Origin: Cyanobacteriota bacterium
GTDB lineage: Bacteria > Acidobacteriota > Vicinamibacteria > Vicinamibacterales > UBA2999
DNA: 64,000 nucleotides
Assembly (NCBI GenBank): GCA_019752015.1
Contig: JAIEMQ010000008.1
Span: 49,632 to 113,631, forward strand
Direction of reading: 5' to 3'
The position numbers were made by a program, and so were the translations under genes. Position 1 is the first letter of the stretch. Every line of letters begins with the position of its first letter. A model generated the notes under the pieces. It was given only the letters and a program-made list of their open reading frames with translations, searched no databases and was not told the DNA's origin. Shown piece after piece: positions 1 through 8,974 of the stretch.

Positions 1-2
1 TT

Positions 3-578
3 CTGGCGTTCATTTATCTCATGAACACGGGCCTGAGCGCACGTGAAACACCTGGTGCGTTGGAGACCGCGCTGGCATTGCGGGCGCGGAATCTCACGAT
101 CGGCTGGCACGCCCGAAAGGTGACCAACCCGACGCAATCGAATCCCGAGCTGTTGGCGCAAGGGCGCGAGCATTTCGCCGATCATTGCGCGACGTGCCAT
201 GCCAACGACGGCAGCGGCAATACGGACTTCGGCCGCGGGATGTTTCCCAAACCGCCGGACATGCGGCTGGCGCGAACGCAACAATTGAGCGACGGGGAGA
301 TGTTTTACATCATCGAGAACGGCATTCGCTTTACGGGCATGCCGGGCTTCGGCACTGGCGACACGTCCGCCAAATCGTCTTCCTGGGCTCTGGTAAATTT
401 CATCAGGCATCTGCCGCAGCTCACCGAAGAGGAATTGTCCGAGATGGAGGGCTTGAACCCCGCACCGCCCGCCGAGATCGAACGGCGGCTCCAGGAGCGT
501 CAGTTCATGCAAGGCGGCGACAGTCCAAAGCCGGCCATGCCCATGCCGATGCCGCCTCATAAGGGCGATCACAAATGA
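3..578 (+). CDS. c-type cytochrome, 5' end outside window
   Basis: This is a monohaem cytochrome c, probably exported or membrane-anchored, that carries electrons next to the copper-oxidase genes. Counting from the ATG at 21, a CxxCH haem site (CATCH) lies at residues 56-60 and a plausible axial Met (GMPGF) at about 107. A Met/Pro-rich tail (MPMPMPP) precedes the stop. The frame stays open to the left edge of the window, and the residues before the ATG are hydrophobic (LAFIYL). The true start, with a signal or anchor helix, is therefore probably upstream of position 1. The copA start follows 52 bp later, which suggests one operon. Family membership is seen in the sequence; the role as electron partner is inferred. 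Confidence 0.85.
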   Translation: MAFIYLMNTGLSARETPGALETALALRARNLTIGWHARKVTNPTQSNPELLAQGREHFADHCATCHANDGSGNTDFGRGMFPKPPDMRLARTQQLSDGEMFYIIENGIRFTGMPGFGTGDTSAKSSSWALVNFIRHLPQLTEEELSEMEGLNPAPPAEIERRLQERQFMQGGDSPKPAMPMPMPPHKGDHK

Positions 579-630
579 CTGGCGCATGGCACGAAGCGTG
601 CTTGTGTAAAATCGTTCTCAGGAGAGCTTG

Positions 631-2559
631 ATGAGTTCAGCAAGGAAGCAGGCGGCCGTGGTCAAAACGTACCCGCCATCACGGCGGACGTTCGTGAAGG
701 GTCTTGCGATTGGCGGCGCTGTCGCGGGCATGGGGCTGTGGCGCGAAACGGCGTGGGCGCAGGCGCTGTCCAGACAGCCCGCCGTCGAATTGTCGGGTAC
801 CGAATTCGATCTCCGGATCGGCGAAACGCTGATGAACTTCACCGGACGCACGCGAACGGCGTTGACCGTCAATGGATCCATTCCAGCCCCGACGCTACGG
901 TGGCGCGAAGGGGACACGGTGACGCTGCGCGTCACCAACGCGTTTAAAAACACGCGCGAAGATACCTCCATCCACTGGCACGGCATCCTGCTGCCGGCGA
1001 ACATGGATGGCGTGCCCGGGATAAGCTTTCCCGGCATTCACCCGGGCGAGACATTTACATATAAATTCCAGGTCCGGCAGGGCGGCACTTATTGGTACCA
1101 CAGCCATTCCGGTTTCCAGGAGCAGCGCGGCGTCTATGGCGCCATCGTGATCGAACCGCGCCAGCCGTCTCCGGTGCAATTTGACCGTGAGCATGTGGTA
1201 GTGCTGTCCGACTGGACCGACCGCGACCCGGGACCACAACTGTTCGCGAAACTGAAGAAACAGTCGGATTACTTCAACTTCAACCAGCGGACCGTCGGCG
1301 ATTTTTTCAGCGACGTTCGTCGTCAGGGACTGGCGGCGACGATCAACGATCGCAAGATGTGGGGTCAAATGCGAATGGCCCCGACGGATCTCTCCGACGT
1401 CAGCGCCTACACCTACACGTATCTCATGAACGGCACCGCGCCCGCGGGCAACTGGACCGGGCTGTTCAAGCCGGGAGAGCGCGTGCGTCTGCGCTTCGTC
1501 AACGGCGCCGCCATGACGTATTTCGACGTCCGAATTCCCGGGCTGAAGATGACGGTGGTCGCCGCAGACGGTAATTACATCCACCCGGTGACGGTCGACG
1601 AATTTCGCATCGGCGTGGCCGAAACCTACGACGTCGTCGTCGAACCGACCGGGCAGGATGCGTTCACGATCTTCGCGCAATCGATGGATCGCACAGGCTA
1701 TGCTGCCGGCACGCTCGCCGTCCGGCACGGATTGCAGGCGCCAGTGCCCACGCCCGATCCGCGGCAGCTGCTGACGATGGCGGACATGGGGATGTCGCAC
1801 GGCGACATGGGCGGCATGAGTGGGATGAGCGGCCACGACATGGCCGCCATGGGCGCACCGGCCGCGACACCGCCCGCGCCAGCCGCTCCGGATCCTCACG
1901 CCGGCCACACCATGCCGGGCCAGAACACGTCGCCGGCGGCGCCGAGCCAGCCCGCGCCGCCCGACCCGCATGCGGGACACGTCATGCCCGGCAGCACGTC
2001 CGGAATGCAGATGGACATGGGTGGAATGGGAGGCATGCAGGCGCATCCCGAATCGGAAGAAGGCAATCCGCTGGTCGACAACCAGGCGATGTCGCCGATG
2101 TCACGCCTGGACGATCCGGGCGTCGGCCTGCGCGGCAACGGCCGTAAAGTCCTGACTTACTCCGACATGCGCACCATCTTCGACGATCCCGATGGCCGCG
2201 ATCCAGGACGCACCATTGAAATTCACCTCACCGGCCACATGAATAAATTCTCCTGGTCATTCGACGGCGTCAAGTCTTCGCGTGCCGAGCCGGTGCGCCT
2301 GAATTATGGTGAACGGATGCGCATCGTGCTCGTGAACGACACCATGATGTCGCACCCGATCCACCTGCACGGCATGTGGAGCGACGTCGAGAACGACGCC
2401 GGCGAGTTCATGCTGCGCAAACACACGGTGGATATGCCACCGGGCACGAAGCGGACATTCCGCGTCCGTGCTGACGCGCTCGGAGGGTGGGCATTTCACT
2501 GCCACCTGCAGCTGCACATGGAAGCGGGCATGTTCCGTGAAGTGAGGGTCGAGGAATGA
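631..2559 (+). CDS. copA: CopA-type multicopper oxidase
   Basis: This is a periplasmic multicopper oxidase of the copper-resistance CopA/PcoA family, which is thought to oxidise Cu(I) and bind copper. A twin-arginine signal (RRTFVKG at residues 18-24) starts the protein. Copper-ligand motifs are HWHG at 115-118, YWYHSHS at 154-160, HPIHLH at 575-580 and HCH at 623-625. A Met/His-rich insert (many MGGM and HAGH repeats, about residues 385-480) matches the copper-binding region of CopA. The ATG at 631 is preferred over an in-frame TTG at 628 because AGGAG lies six bases upstream of it. The stop overlaps the copB start by four bases (ATGA), so the two genes are translationally coupled. Length (642 residues) is normal for the family. 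Confidence 0.96.
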   Translation: MSSARKQAAVVKTYPPSRRTFVKGLAIGGAVAGMGLWRETAWAQALSRQPAVELSGTEFDLRIGETLMNFTGRTRTALTVNGSIPAPTLRWREGDTVTLRVTNAFKNTREDTSIHWHGILLPANMDGVPGISFPGIHPGETFTYKFQVRQGGTYWYHSHSGFQEQRGVYGAIVIEPRQPSPVQFDREHVVVLSDWTDRDPGPQLFAKLKKQSDYFNFNQRTVGDFFSDVRRQGLAATINDRKMWGQMRMAPTDLSDVSAYTYTYLMNGTAPAGNWTGLFKPGERVRLRFVNGAAMTYFDVRIPGLKMTVVAADGNYIHPVTVDEFRIGVAETYDVVVEPTGQDAFTIFAQSMDRTGYAAGTLAVRHGLQAPVPTPDPRQLLTMADMGMSHGDMGGMSGMSGHDMAAMGAPAATPPAPAAPDPHAGHTMPGQNTSPAAPSQPAPPDPHAGHVMPGSTSGMQMDMGGMGGMQAHPESEEGNPLVDNQAMSPMSRLDDPGVGLRGNGRKVLTYSDMRTIFDDPDGRDPGRTIEIHLTGHMNKFSWSFDGVKSSRAEPVRLNYGERMRIVLVNDTMMSHPIHLHGMWSDVENDAGEFMLRKHTVDMPPGTKRTFRVRADALGGWAFHCHLQLHMEAGMFREVRVEE

Positions 2560-3575
2560 CGCTCACCGCAGTCACGCGAGCCGTCTTCGTCGCCGGTTCC
2601 CTCGCCGTCACCGTTCCGGCATTCGCTCAGGATCCGCATGCCGGGCATGGTCAACCCGCAAAGGCAGCGGCGAAACCGGCACCGGCAAAACCGCAGCCGC
2701 CGAAGCCCCAGCCGCAGTCCGCGAAACCTCAGCAGGTGGAGGATCCGCCGGTCTCCAAACCCGCCGGCTCTCCTGCAATGAAAGAGATGCCGGCGGCGGG
2801 CACCGAGGATCATTCCGCGCACGGGGCAACACCCGCCACCGACCCTGATGCCGCTCGTCAACAGCCGAAGGAACCGATTCCGCCGATCACCGATGCCGAT
2901 CGCGCGGCCGCATTTCCGCCGGGACTCCACGGGCACCCGGTGCACGACCGCGCCATCAATTACATGTTTCTGTTCGACCAGTTGGAGTGGCAGGGACCCG
3001 GGAACGGCGGCGGCAACCTTGATTCCCTCAATTGGATTGGCGGTGATCGCTCCCGAATCTGGATCCGCAGCGAAGCAGAGTCGCAACGCAGCCGCCTCGA
3101 AAATGCGTTCGTCGATGTGCTGTATGGGCGATCGATTGCACGCTGGTGGGATGTGGTCGGCGGCATGCGTCAGGACTTCGGGACCGGACCCGGCCGGACC
3201 TGGGTGGGCGGCGGCCTCCAGGGCCTCGCGCCCTACTGGTTCAATGTCGCAGCGACGGCGTATGTCGGCGAGGGCGCGCGGACGCATGCCCGTTTCGAAG
3301 TCGAATACGAATTGCTCCTGACCAATCGCTTGATCCTGCAACCGCTGTTCGAAGCCGAATTGTACGGGAAGTCAGATCCCGAGCGGGCCCTCGGTGCCGG
3401 CCTCAGCGCCATCGACACAGGGCTGCGTATGCGGTACGAGTTCAAACGTGAGCTCGCGCCGTATGTCGGCATCACGTGGAACCGTAAAATGTTTGGCACT
3501 GGCGATTTGGTGCGGGCTGCGGGTGGGCAGGCCGGCACGACGAGAATCGCGGTCGGCTTACGTACCTGGTTTTAA
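2556..3575 (+). CDS. copB: CopB copper-resistance outer-membrane protein
   Basis: This is an outer-membrane protein of the CopB/PcoB family, which accompanies CopA in copper resistance. A signal peptide of about 24 residues ends at PAFAQ. It is followed by a His-, Pro- and Lys-rich linker (DPHAGHGQ, then DHSAHG) that could bind copper. The C-terminal half has the alternating pattern of a beta-barrel and ends in an aromatic residue (TWF), as outer-membrane barrels usually do. The start overlaps the copA stop (ATGA). Family identity rests on gene order, the His-rich head and the barrel. The transport direction of CopB is not settled in the literature that I know. Confidence 0.93.
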   Translation: MTLTAVTRAVFVAGSLAVTVPAFAQDPHAGHGQPAKAAAKPAPAKPQPPKPQPQSAKPQQVEDPPVSKPAGSPAMKEMPAAGTEDHSAHGATPATDPDAARQQPKEPIPPITDADRAAAFPPGLHGHPVHDRAINYMFLFDQLEWQGPGNGGGNLDSLNWIGGDRSRIWIRSEAESQRSRLENAFVDVLYGRSIARWWDVVGGMRQDFGTGPGRTWVGGGLQGLAPYWFNVAATAYVGEGARTHARFEVEYELLLTNRLILQPLFEAELYGKSDPERALGAGLSAIDTGLRMRYEFKRELAPYVGITWNRKMFGTGDLVRAAGGQAGTTRIAVGLRTWF

Positions 3576-3644
3576 CGGCACGGACGCGAGGACTGGTTTC
3601 GAGTCCCCGCCTCCGAGCCAATTGGTTGCGAATCTTCACAAAGC

Positions 3645-4223
3645 TCACTCGACGATGACTTTGCCGCGCATCCCCTTCTCGAAGTGCTTCTCGAGGAAGC
3701 AGCCGGACATCCATTCGCCTCTTCGCGTGACCGGCAGCGTGAAGGTCATGAGGTAGGTGTCACCGGCCTCGGCTTCCACCATCGTGCCGTGCGGCTTCGC
3801 CCCGCCGTGTCCACCGCCAGCGGCGTGCTCGGCCCCGTGCCCTGCCTCCTCCTTCGGTCGCGTTGAGCTCGCACCGGCCGATCGCCCGGACGCGGCGGCC
3901 TGCTTTTGGATGCCGACCTGAACGTCGGCGAAGAGATCCTGCTCGAATGCGCCCTGGTGTGGTTCCCGCCCCGCCATGAATTCATGCGGGATTTTCCCAC
4001 GGTTCCGGATCACGAGCGTGACGGGACGGCCGGCGGGTATTCGCAACGGTTCGGGGGCAAACGAGTATTCGTTCATTTGCACCTCGATGCGTACCGGCTC
4101 GGCGGGTTGCGCGGGCGCTGCCAATCCGCTGGCCCACAGAACTCCGCCCCAGGCGACGACGACGGAGCCCAACGCGAGCACTGGGACCCCGGACAACCTT
4201 TGCGACAGATTCAAGCTGATCAT
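3645..4223 (-). CDS. cupredoxin-domain exported protein
   Basis: This is an exported blue-copper-like protein. An N-terminal hydrophobic segment (residues about 11-35) is followed by a beta-sandwich. It has the expected type-1 copper ligands: His80 in IPHEF, then Cys175, His180 and Met185 within the last 20 residues (SGCFLEKHFEKGM). A His/Gly-rich insert (GHGAEHAAGGGHGG) sits between strands. The frame is open to 4268, but the ATG at 4223 has a clear GAGGAG about six bases upstream and leads straight into the signal sequence, so it is chosen (192 residues). The gene converges on copB and probably belongs functionally to the copper cluster, as electron carrier or copper chaperone (inferred). 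Confidence 0.88.
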   Translation of the reverse strand: MISLNLSQRLSGVPVLALGSVVVAWGGVLWASGLAAPAQPAEPVRIEVQMNEYSFAPEPLRIPAGRPVTLVIRNRGKIPHEFMAGREPHQGAFEQDLFADVQVGIQKQAAASGRSAGASSTRPKEEAGHGAEHAAGGGHGGAKPHGTMVEAEAGDTYLMTFTLPVTRRGEWMSGCFLEKHFEKGMRGKVIVE

Positions 4224-4426
4224 GACGAACTCCTCGTTCTTAGCCGTGGTGAGTGCCGATGCTGACATTGAGATCAGGCGGCATCCGCGCGTCCGGTATA
4301 GCGCAGTCGGCGGTAGACGCGCATTAAAAGTTCTTCACGGAGTACGTTGAGCTGTTCCAGGGCCTGCCGGCGGGTGGCGATCGCGAACAGCACTCACGGT
4401 CGACGACAGGCGCTCCGCGTTCGATC

Positions 4427-6877
4427 TCAGAACCGGTAGCGGATGCCGAGCGACGGCAGCAGCGGTAACCCGTTTCCCGGCGACGATCTCACGCGTGGGC
4501 GATCCGATTGCGGATCGTATTCCAACACCGGTTCGACACTGCCGGCATTCTTTCGATTCAGCGCGTTAATCACGTCGATATAGAACTGCCAGCGGCCGCC
4601 CGACCACCGTGGCCGGAACGTCACCCGCATATCGAGCCGCGCGAAGGCCGGCAGCCGCGATGCATTCAGGTTGCTGATGTTGCCCATGTCGGGTTCCCAC
4701 ACCAGCAACCCTGTGCGATCGCGTTGCGGCACGAGCTCGCGCACGTTGCCGTCGCCGTCCGCATCGTCGACATCGGCCACGGCGGCAGGGCGCACGCCGA
4801 TGGCGGGCGTGTATGGAAATCCGGACTGAACGCGCAACGTTGCGGCAAGATCCAGCGCCGGCCGAACCGCGTAAGCCGCGACCACGCTCAGCGCGTGCCG
4901 GCGATCGTAATCAAACGGAAAGCTCCGCCCATAGGCGATCGTCTGCGCCCGGCCGAGCGTGTACGACACCCATCCAGTCAGGCGATCGTCTGAGGATGTC
5001 TTCTGCCGTGCGAGGTACACATCCACACCGTACGCGCGTCCGCTGCGGTTGTTCGAGGGAACCGTGGTGATGCGCGGCGCGTCCAGGCCCGCCGGCCGGA
5101 TCGCCTCCGGAAAATCGTAGGCCGCCGCACGCTCGATGGCTTCGGCCGGCGTCTCGAGCCTGCCGCCGATCAGCCGATCGAAGCGCTTGTAATACGCCTC
5201 GACTCGCGTCACGACGCCGCGCGACACGGGGCGCTCGGCGCTGACCAGTGCATGCCACGCGCGCTCGCTCTGCAGGCGCCGTCCGCCGGCGCCGGTCAAA
5301 TCGACGAAATAGTCGGATTGCAACAGCTTCTCGTAGCCGGGGCTTTGGGTGAACAATCCACCGGCAGCACGCAGCCGCACGGCGCCGATCGCCGTGGTGA
5401 GGGCGAGACGCGGCGATGCCGTCACCTCGCCGGCCAGCCCGCTCCAGTCGACGCGGAGGCCTGACTCGGTCTGGATCCGCGGCCCGAGCGATCCGCGATC
5501 GATGATCCATGCGCCCGCACGCCGCGCCGCCGCCGAGGAATCCAGCCGCGGCGGCAGTGCGGATCCACCGAACATCGACGACGGGTTGCTCTCGTGCGGA
5601 TTGCCGCCGCCGCTGATACGCCATGCCCAGCCGGTCTGGATCGCATGCGTCTCGAAGCCGGTTTCGACGACGTGTCCCGCCGCGGCGGTAATGGCGGTCT
5701 CGTGCCGGATGGCGAGGTCGCGCACACCAACGGCCCTCGTGAACGCGATCGTTCCCACGCCGGCCGCATCGTCATCCGCACGGTTCGAGCGTCGCGACTC
5801 GTTGCGAAACGCAGCATCGACGTCGAAGTTCTCGCGATTCCGGTACCAGGAGAGCGTGGTCCTGGTCGTGAGCCGCCGTCCGAACGGCGACGCAAAAGAC
5901 ACCGCGCCGAGTGCATTGCGCGTCTGGGACTGCAAGCCAAACCGTTCCCCGCTGGTGTCGCCATTGAGTGCGGCGTTTGTCCCCTCGCGGCTGATCAAGC
6001 CGAACACCCTGAGTTGGCGTCCTGGCGTTGGTTCCCACGCCATCGCCGTCTGGAGATCGGCAAACGACGGCAGGTTGGTGTTGACAATCCGCTCGGCGAT
6101 CAAATCGTAGTAAGTACGGCGCGCGGTGATCAGCCACGACGCCGACGACGTTCCTGGCAGCCGCCCCTCGGTCACGACGTTCGCATCGGTGAGTCCGAGC
6201 GTGGCCGATCCGCGCAGCGGCGCAGCGCGGGTGCCGGTGCGATTCTCGATCAGGAGAATCGACGACAGCCGATCTCCATACCGTGCGCTGAACCCTCCCG
6301 TGCCGAGCTCAAAACGCTGGACGGTTTCGGGGTTGAACGCGCTGGTCAGTCCGAACAGACGATAGGGATTGTAGATTTCCACACCATCCATCATCGTCAG
6401 GTTTTGATCCGGACCACCGCCACGCACGCTGACACGGCTGCTGAATTCGCCCGTCGCCGCTACTCCGGGCAGGGTGGCGAGGGCGCGGAAGATGTTGTCG
6501 CCTGTGCCCGCGAGGGCGGTGACCTGCTGCGGGCTGACTTCCTGCACTGATGGTGCCGGCGCGGGCGCCGCAGTCACGGTCACGCTCTCGTCAAACCGTG
6601 GGCGCGCGACGAGCGTGATCTCCACGGTGACGCCGTTCGCCGGCACGTCGACCTGCAGGGATGCGTCCACATATCCGGCGGCTGAAGCAGCGAGCACGAC
6701 TGTTCCGATCATCACTGACGCCGTGAAACGTCCTGTGGCATCGGTGGTCACGGTCTGCGTGCCGGAGTGGAGGACGGCAGCGATGATGGGCCGCCGCGTG
6801 GCGGCGTCGATTACCGTTCCGCGCACTGTGGCTTCCTGCGTGAGGATGGCGCCGGCCAGCAGCAACAGTGAAGTCAC
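4427..6877 (-). CDS. TonB-dependent receptor with carboxypeptidase-regulatory domain
   Basis: This is an outer-membrane receptor for energised uptake of an unknown ligand. After a signal peptide (TSLLLLAGAIL) comes a carboxypeptidase-regulatory-like domain (VRGTVIDAATRRPI), then a plug domain (TLPGVAATGEF, RGGGPDQN, DGVEIYNPY) and a large beta-barrel ending in RYRF. The frame is open up to 6991. The GTG at 6877 is preferred because it has GAGG five bases upstream and begins exactly at the signal peptide, giving 816 residues. This domain order is frequent in Bacteroidota and Acidobacteriota. No neighbouring gene identifies the substrate. A 158-bp stretch downstream (4269-4426) shows nothing recognisable. 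Confidence 0.9.
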   Translation of the reverse strand: MTSLLLLAGAILTQEATVRGTVIDAATRRPIIAAVLHSGTQTVTTDATGRFTASVMIGTVVLAASAAGYVDASLQVDVPANGVTVEITLVARPRFDESVTVTAAPAPAPSVQEVSPQQVTALAGTGDNIFRALATLPGVAATGEFSSRVSVRGGGPDQNLTMMDGVEIYNPYRLFGLTSAFNPETVQRFELGTGGFSARYGDRLSSILLIENRTGTRAAPLRGSATLGLTDANVVTEGRLPGTSSASWLITARRTYYDLIAERIVNTNLPSFADLQTAMAWEPTPGRQLRVFGLISREGTNAALNGDTSGERFGLQSQTRNALGAVSFASPFGRRLTTRTTLSWYRNRENFDVDAAFRNESRRSNRADDDAAGVGTIAFTRAVGVRDLAIRHETAITAAAGHVVETGFETHAIQTGWAWRISGGGNPHESNPSSMFGGSALPPRLDSSAAARRAGAWIIDRGSLGPRIQTESGLRVDWSGLAGEVTASPRLALTTAIGAVRLRAAGGLFTQSPGYEKLLQSDYFVDLTGAGGRRLQSERAWHALVSAERPVSRGVVTRVEAYYKRFDRLIGGRLETPAEAIERAAAYDFPEAIRPAGLDAPRITTVPSNNRSGRAYGVDVYLARQKTSSDDRLTGWVSYTLGRAQTIAYGRSFPFDYDRRHALSVVAAYAVRPALDLAATLRVQSGFPYTPAIGVRPAAVADVDDADGDGNVRELVPQRDRTGLLVWEPDMGNISNLNASRLPAFARLDMRVTFRPRWSGGRWQFYIDVINALNRKNAGSVEPVLEYDPQSDRPRVRSSPGNGLPLLPSLGIRYRF

Positions 6878-7045
6878 GAGGGCCTCGTGACCTGCCGCAC
6901 CACCGCCGGCCTCAGTGCAAGAGATCGCCGCGCACGCATCGGGCAATTGTCGCACGCGACACGAGAAGTGAGCCTGCCGGGGAGGTTTCATTAACGGCCA
7001 TTAACATTTGCGCGAGGATGACCATGACCGCGGTATCATCACCGC

Positions 7046-8284
7046 ATGATCATGCCTCGCGCTCTCGCGGTGGTCACCGCCGCCTTGCTTGCCGTGACAG
7101 TCACCTCAGGTACCACCGCGCAGTCGATTGACGGCACCATTGCCGCCGTGGCCTCACCCGCGGGACCGTCGAGCGCGCAGCCGCAATTGACGGTGTCGGC
7201 GCGCGGCGTGTTGCTCAGCTGGATTGAACGCACCGGCGACGTGGCAGCGCTCAAATTTTCCGAATGGAAGGGCGGTGCATGGACGGCGCCGCGCACCGTC
7301 TCGAGCGGTCGCGACTGGTTCGTCAACTGGGCCGATGTGCCGTCGGTGATTCGGCTCGCGGACGGATCGCTGTACGGTCATTGGCTGCAGAAAAGCGGTC
7401 CCGATACCTACGCCTACGACGTGCGCCTCGCCCGTTCCACGGACGACGGCCAGACCTGGACGCCTTCGTTTACCCCGCACGACGACGCGACGAAGACCGA
7501 GCACGGCTTCGCGTCGCTGTTCCAGATGCCTGGCGCGGGTTTGGGACTGATCTGGCTCGATGGCCGGGCGATGAAGCCAGGTCATGGCGAGCCTGGCGGC
7601 GAGATGAGCGTGCGCGGCGCCATTTACGATCAAAAAGGAAAACAGATTTCAGAAGCCGCGGTTGACCTGCGGGTCTGCGAATGTTGTCCGACCACGGCGG
7701 CGGTGACTGCCGACGGCCCGATCGTCGCTTATCGCGATCGAAGCCCGGCGGAGATTCGCGACATCTACGTGGCCCGATTCGTCGCCGGTAAATGGACCGA
7801 GCCGGTGCCGGTGCATCGCGACAACTGGCAGATCGCCGCATGCCCCGTGAACGGCCCGGCGCTCAGCGCGATCGGCAAGACGGTGGCGCTCGCATGGTTC
7901 ACCGCCAAGGGCGACGAGGGCCATACCTACGTCGCCTTCTCCAGCGACAGCGGTAAGTCCTTCGGCACACCGGTGCGGCTCGACGACGTCAGCGCGCTGG
8001 GCCGGGTCGACGTCGCGCTGCTCGACGACGGATCCGCCGCGGCCACGTGGATTGAATTCGCCGGCGGCAAGGCGCAATTCAAGATGCGGCGCGTCACCGC
8101 CGCCGGCGAACGATCGAGTGCGGTGACGGTGTCAGGATTGGCGGCCAGCCGCGCGAGCGGCTACCCGCGCATGGCGCGCGCCGGCAACGAGTTGATGTTT
8201 GCGTGGACCGAGAGCGGCACGCCGTCGAGGGTCTCGACGGCGCGTCTCTCGTTGACGAAGCTGCAGACTTCGCTCCAGCGATAA
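7046..8284 (+). CDS. exported BNR/sialidase-like beta-propeller protein
   Basis: This protein is predicted to be secreted or periplasmic (signal MPRALAVVTAALLAVTV, ending near TTAQS) with a six-bladed-propeller type fold. Two Asp-box motifs, STDDGQTW and SSDSGKSF, are visible and are typical of BNR/sialidase-like repeats. The catalytic arginine triad and tyrosine of true sialidases cannot be assigned by eye, so enzymatic activity is not claimed. A Cys pair (CECC) occurs near residue 213. The gene has two in-frame ATGs (7046, 7052). It lies 9 bp before a small exported protein gene that has a strong ribosome site, so the two are likely co-transcribed. Part of its 5' end is duplicated at 12320-12453. 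Confidence 0.75.
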   Translation: MIMPRALAVVTAALLAVTVTSGTTAQSIDGTIAAVASPAGPSSAQPQLTVSARGVLLSWIERTGDVAALKFSEWKGGAWTAPRTVSSGRDWFVNWADVPSVIRLADGSLYGHWLQKSGPDTYAYDVRLARSTDDGQTWTPSFTPHDDATKTEHGFASLFQMPGAGLGLIWLDGRAMKPGHGEPGGEMSVRGAIYDQKGKQISEAAVDLRVCECCPTTAAVTADGPIVAYRDRSPAEIRDIYVARFVAGKWTEPVPVHRDNWQIAACPVNGPALSAIGKTVALAWFTAKGDEGHTYVAFSSDSGKSFGTPVRLDDVSALGRVDVALLDDGSAAATWIEFAGGKAQFKMRRVTAAGERSSAVTVSGLAASRASGYPRMARAGNELMFAWTESGTPSRVSTARLSLTKLQTSLQR

Positions 8285-8293
8285 GGAGGAAAT

Positions 8294-8602
8294 GTGACGC
8301 GACGAACCATAAGCTACGCAGCGGCAGGCCTGCTGTTGTCCTCGGCGCTACTGATGGGCGCGCACCCCGGCCACGAGTATCACATCGAGGGCACGGTGAC
8401 CAAGATGCGCGCGCCGCACTTCGAGGTCAAGGACGCGAAGGGCAACACCGAGTCGTTCATGATCGTGCCTGGCACGGAAGTCTCGGTGAACAATTCACGC
8501 GCCACCGCGGCCGACATCGCGGTGGGCGTGCAGGCCGAGGTCGATGGCGTCGAAAACGATCGCGGCATCGTCGAAGCCAAAAAAGTCAGGCTGACGCGCT
8601 AA
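8294..8602 (+). CDS. small exported protein, DUF5666-like fold
   Basis: This is a 102-residue protein with an N-terminal signal peptide (about 22 residues, ending near LLMGAHPG) followed by a compact beta-rich domain. That domain has the pattern HIEGTVTKM...HFEVKDAKG...VPGTEVSVNN...GVQAEVDGV...VEAKKVRL, resembling OB-fold-like exported domains of the DUF5666 type. The start is GTG at 8294: AAGGAGG at 8283-8289 fits it, while the overlapping ATG at 8292 is followed at once by a stop. The gene closely follows the BNR-protein gene and probably shares its transcript. Its function is unknown. Confidence 0.75.
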   Translation: MTRRTISYAAAGLLLSSALLMGAHPGHEYHIEGTVTKMRAPHFEVKDAKGNTESFMIVPGTEVSVNNSRATAADIAVGVQAEVDGVENDRGIVEAKKVRLTR

Positions 8603-8907
8603 TTTGAGCGGCGAACGCGAAGAGGCTTGATCGCGTTCAGGAATACCCGCACGTCGGGGCCCCAGGTGCAGGAGTGCTGCGCGTCCACGGCCGAGCCATC
8701 CCATTAGTGCGCGGTGACACCGCGCAGGTGGACGCTCCGACACCAGGAAACAGATTCTCTGACTGCACGATAGGCGCCGCCAGGCCAACGCGCGGGTGAC
8801 GCGCGTTCATGGACGTCATCCGCGGGCGATAGCCCCACCGGCGTGCCGCATCGACGACCGCCTGCGCCAGCGGATGTCCCGGCCTTTGCCAGTTGCAGAT
8901 AAACTCC
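8603..8907. other. no intact gene; possible P-type ATPase scrap on minus strand
   Basis: About 300 bases carry no convincing gene. On the minus strand one frame contains HPLAQAVVDAA, which resembles the HP motif of heavy-metal P-type ATPases, and further on PGVGAS, which resembles the next conserved glycine motif of that family. The spacing is longer than usual and the rest does not match, so this is only a hint of a decayed metal ATPase. Confidence 0.25.
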
Positions 8908-8935
8908 TTGACCGACCAAAACGGTCGGATATATG
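8908..8935 (+). promoter_or_regulatory. sigma70-like promoter with operator palindrome
   Basis: A TTGACC box (8908-8913) and a TATATG box (8930-8935) are separated by 16 bases, which fits a sigma70-type promoter. Between them lies a perfect inverted repeat, CCGACC (8912-8917) and GGTCGG (8923-8928), with a 5-base centre. A repressor bound here would block the promoter. The arm sequence recalls TetR-family operators, but no regulator gene lies beside it, so the regulator is inferred only. The ATG of the receptor gene follows at 8975. Confidence 0.6.
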
Positions 8936-8974
8936 CTGCGAAGGCATCTTGCGACTGAGTCTCATTATCCAGAC

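Noticed and set aside
895..2046. Long minus-strand open frame opposite copA
   Set aside because: It is the antisense shadow of a GC-rich, clearly coding gene; its translation is Arg/His-rich without any domain pattern.
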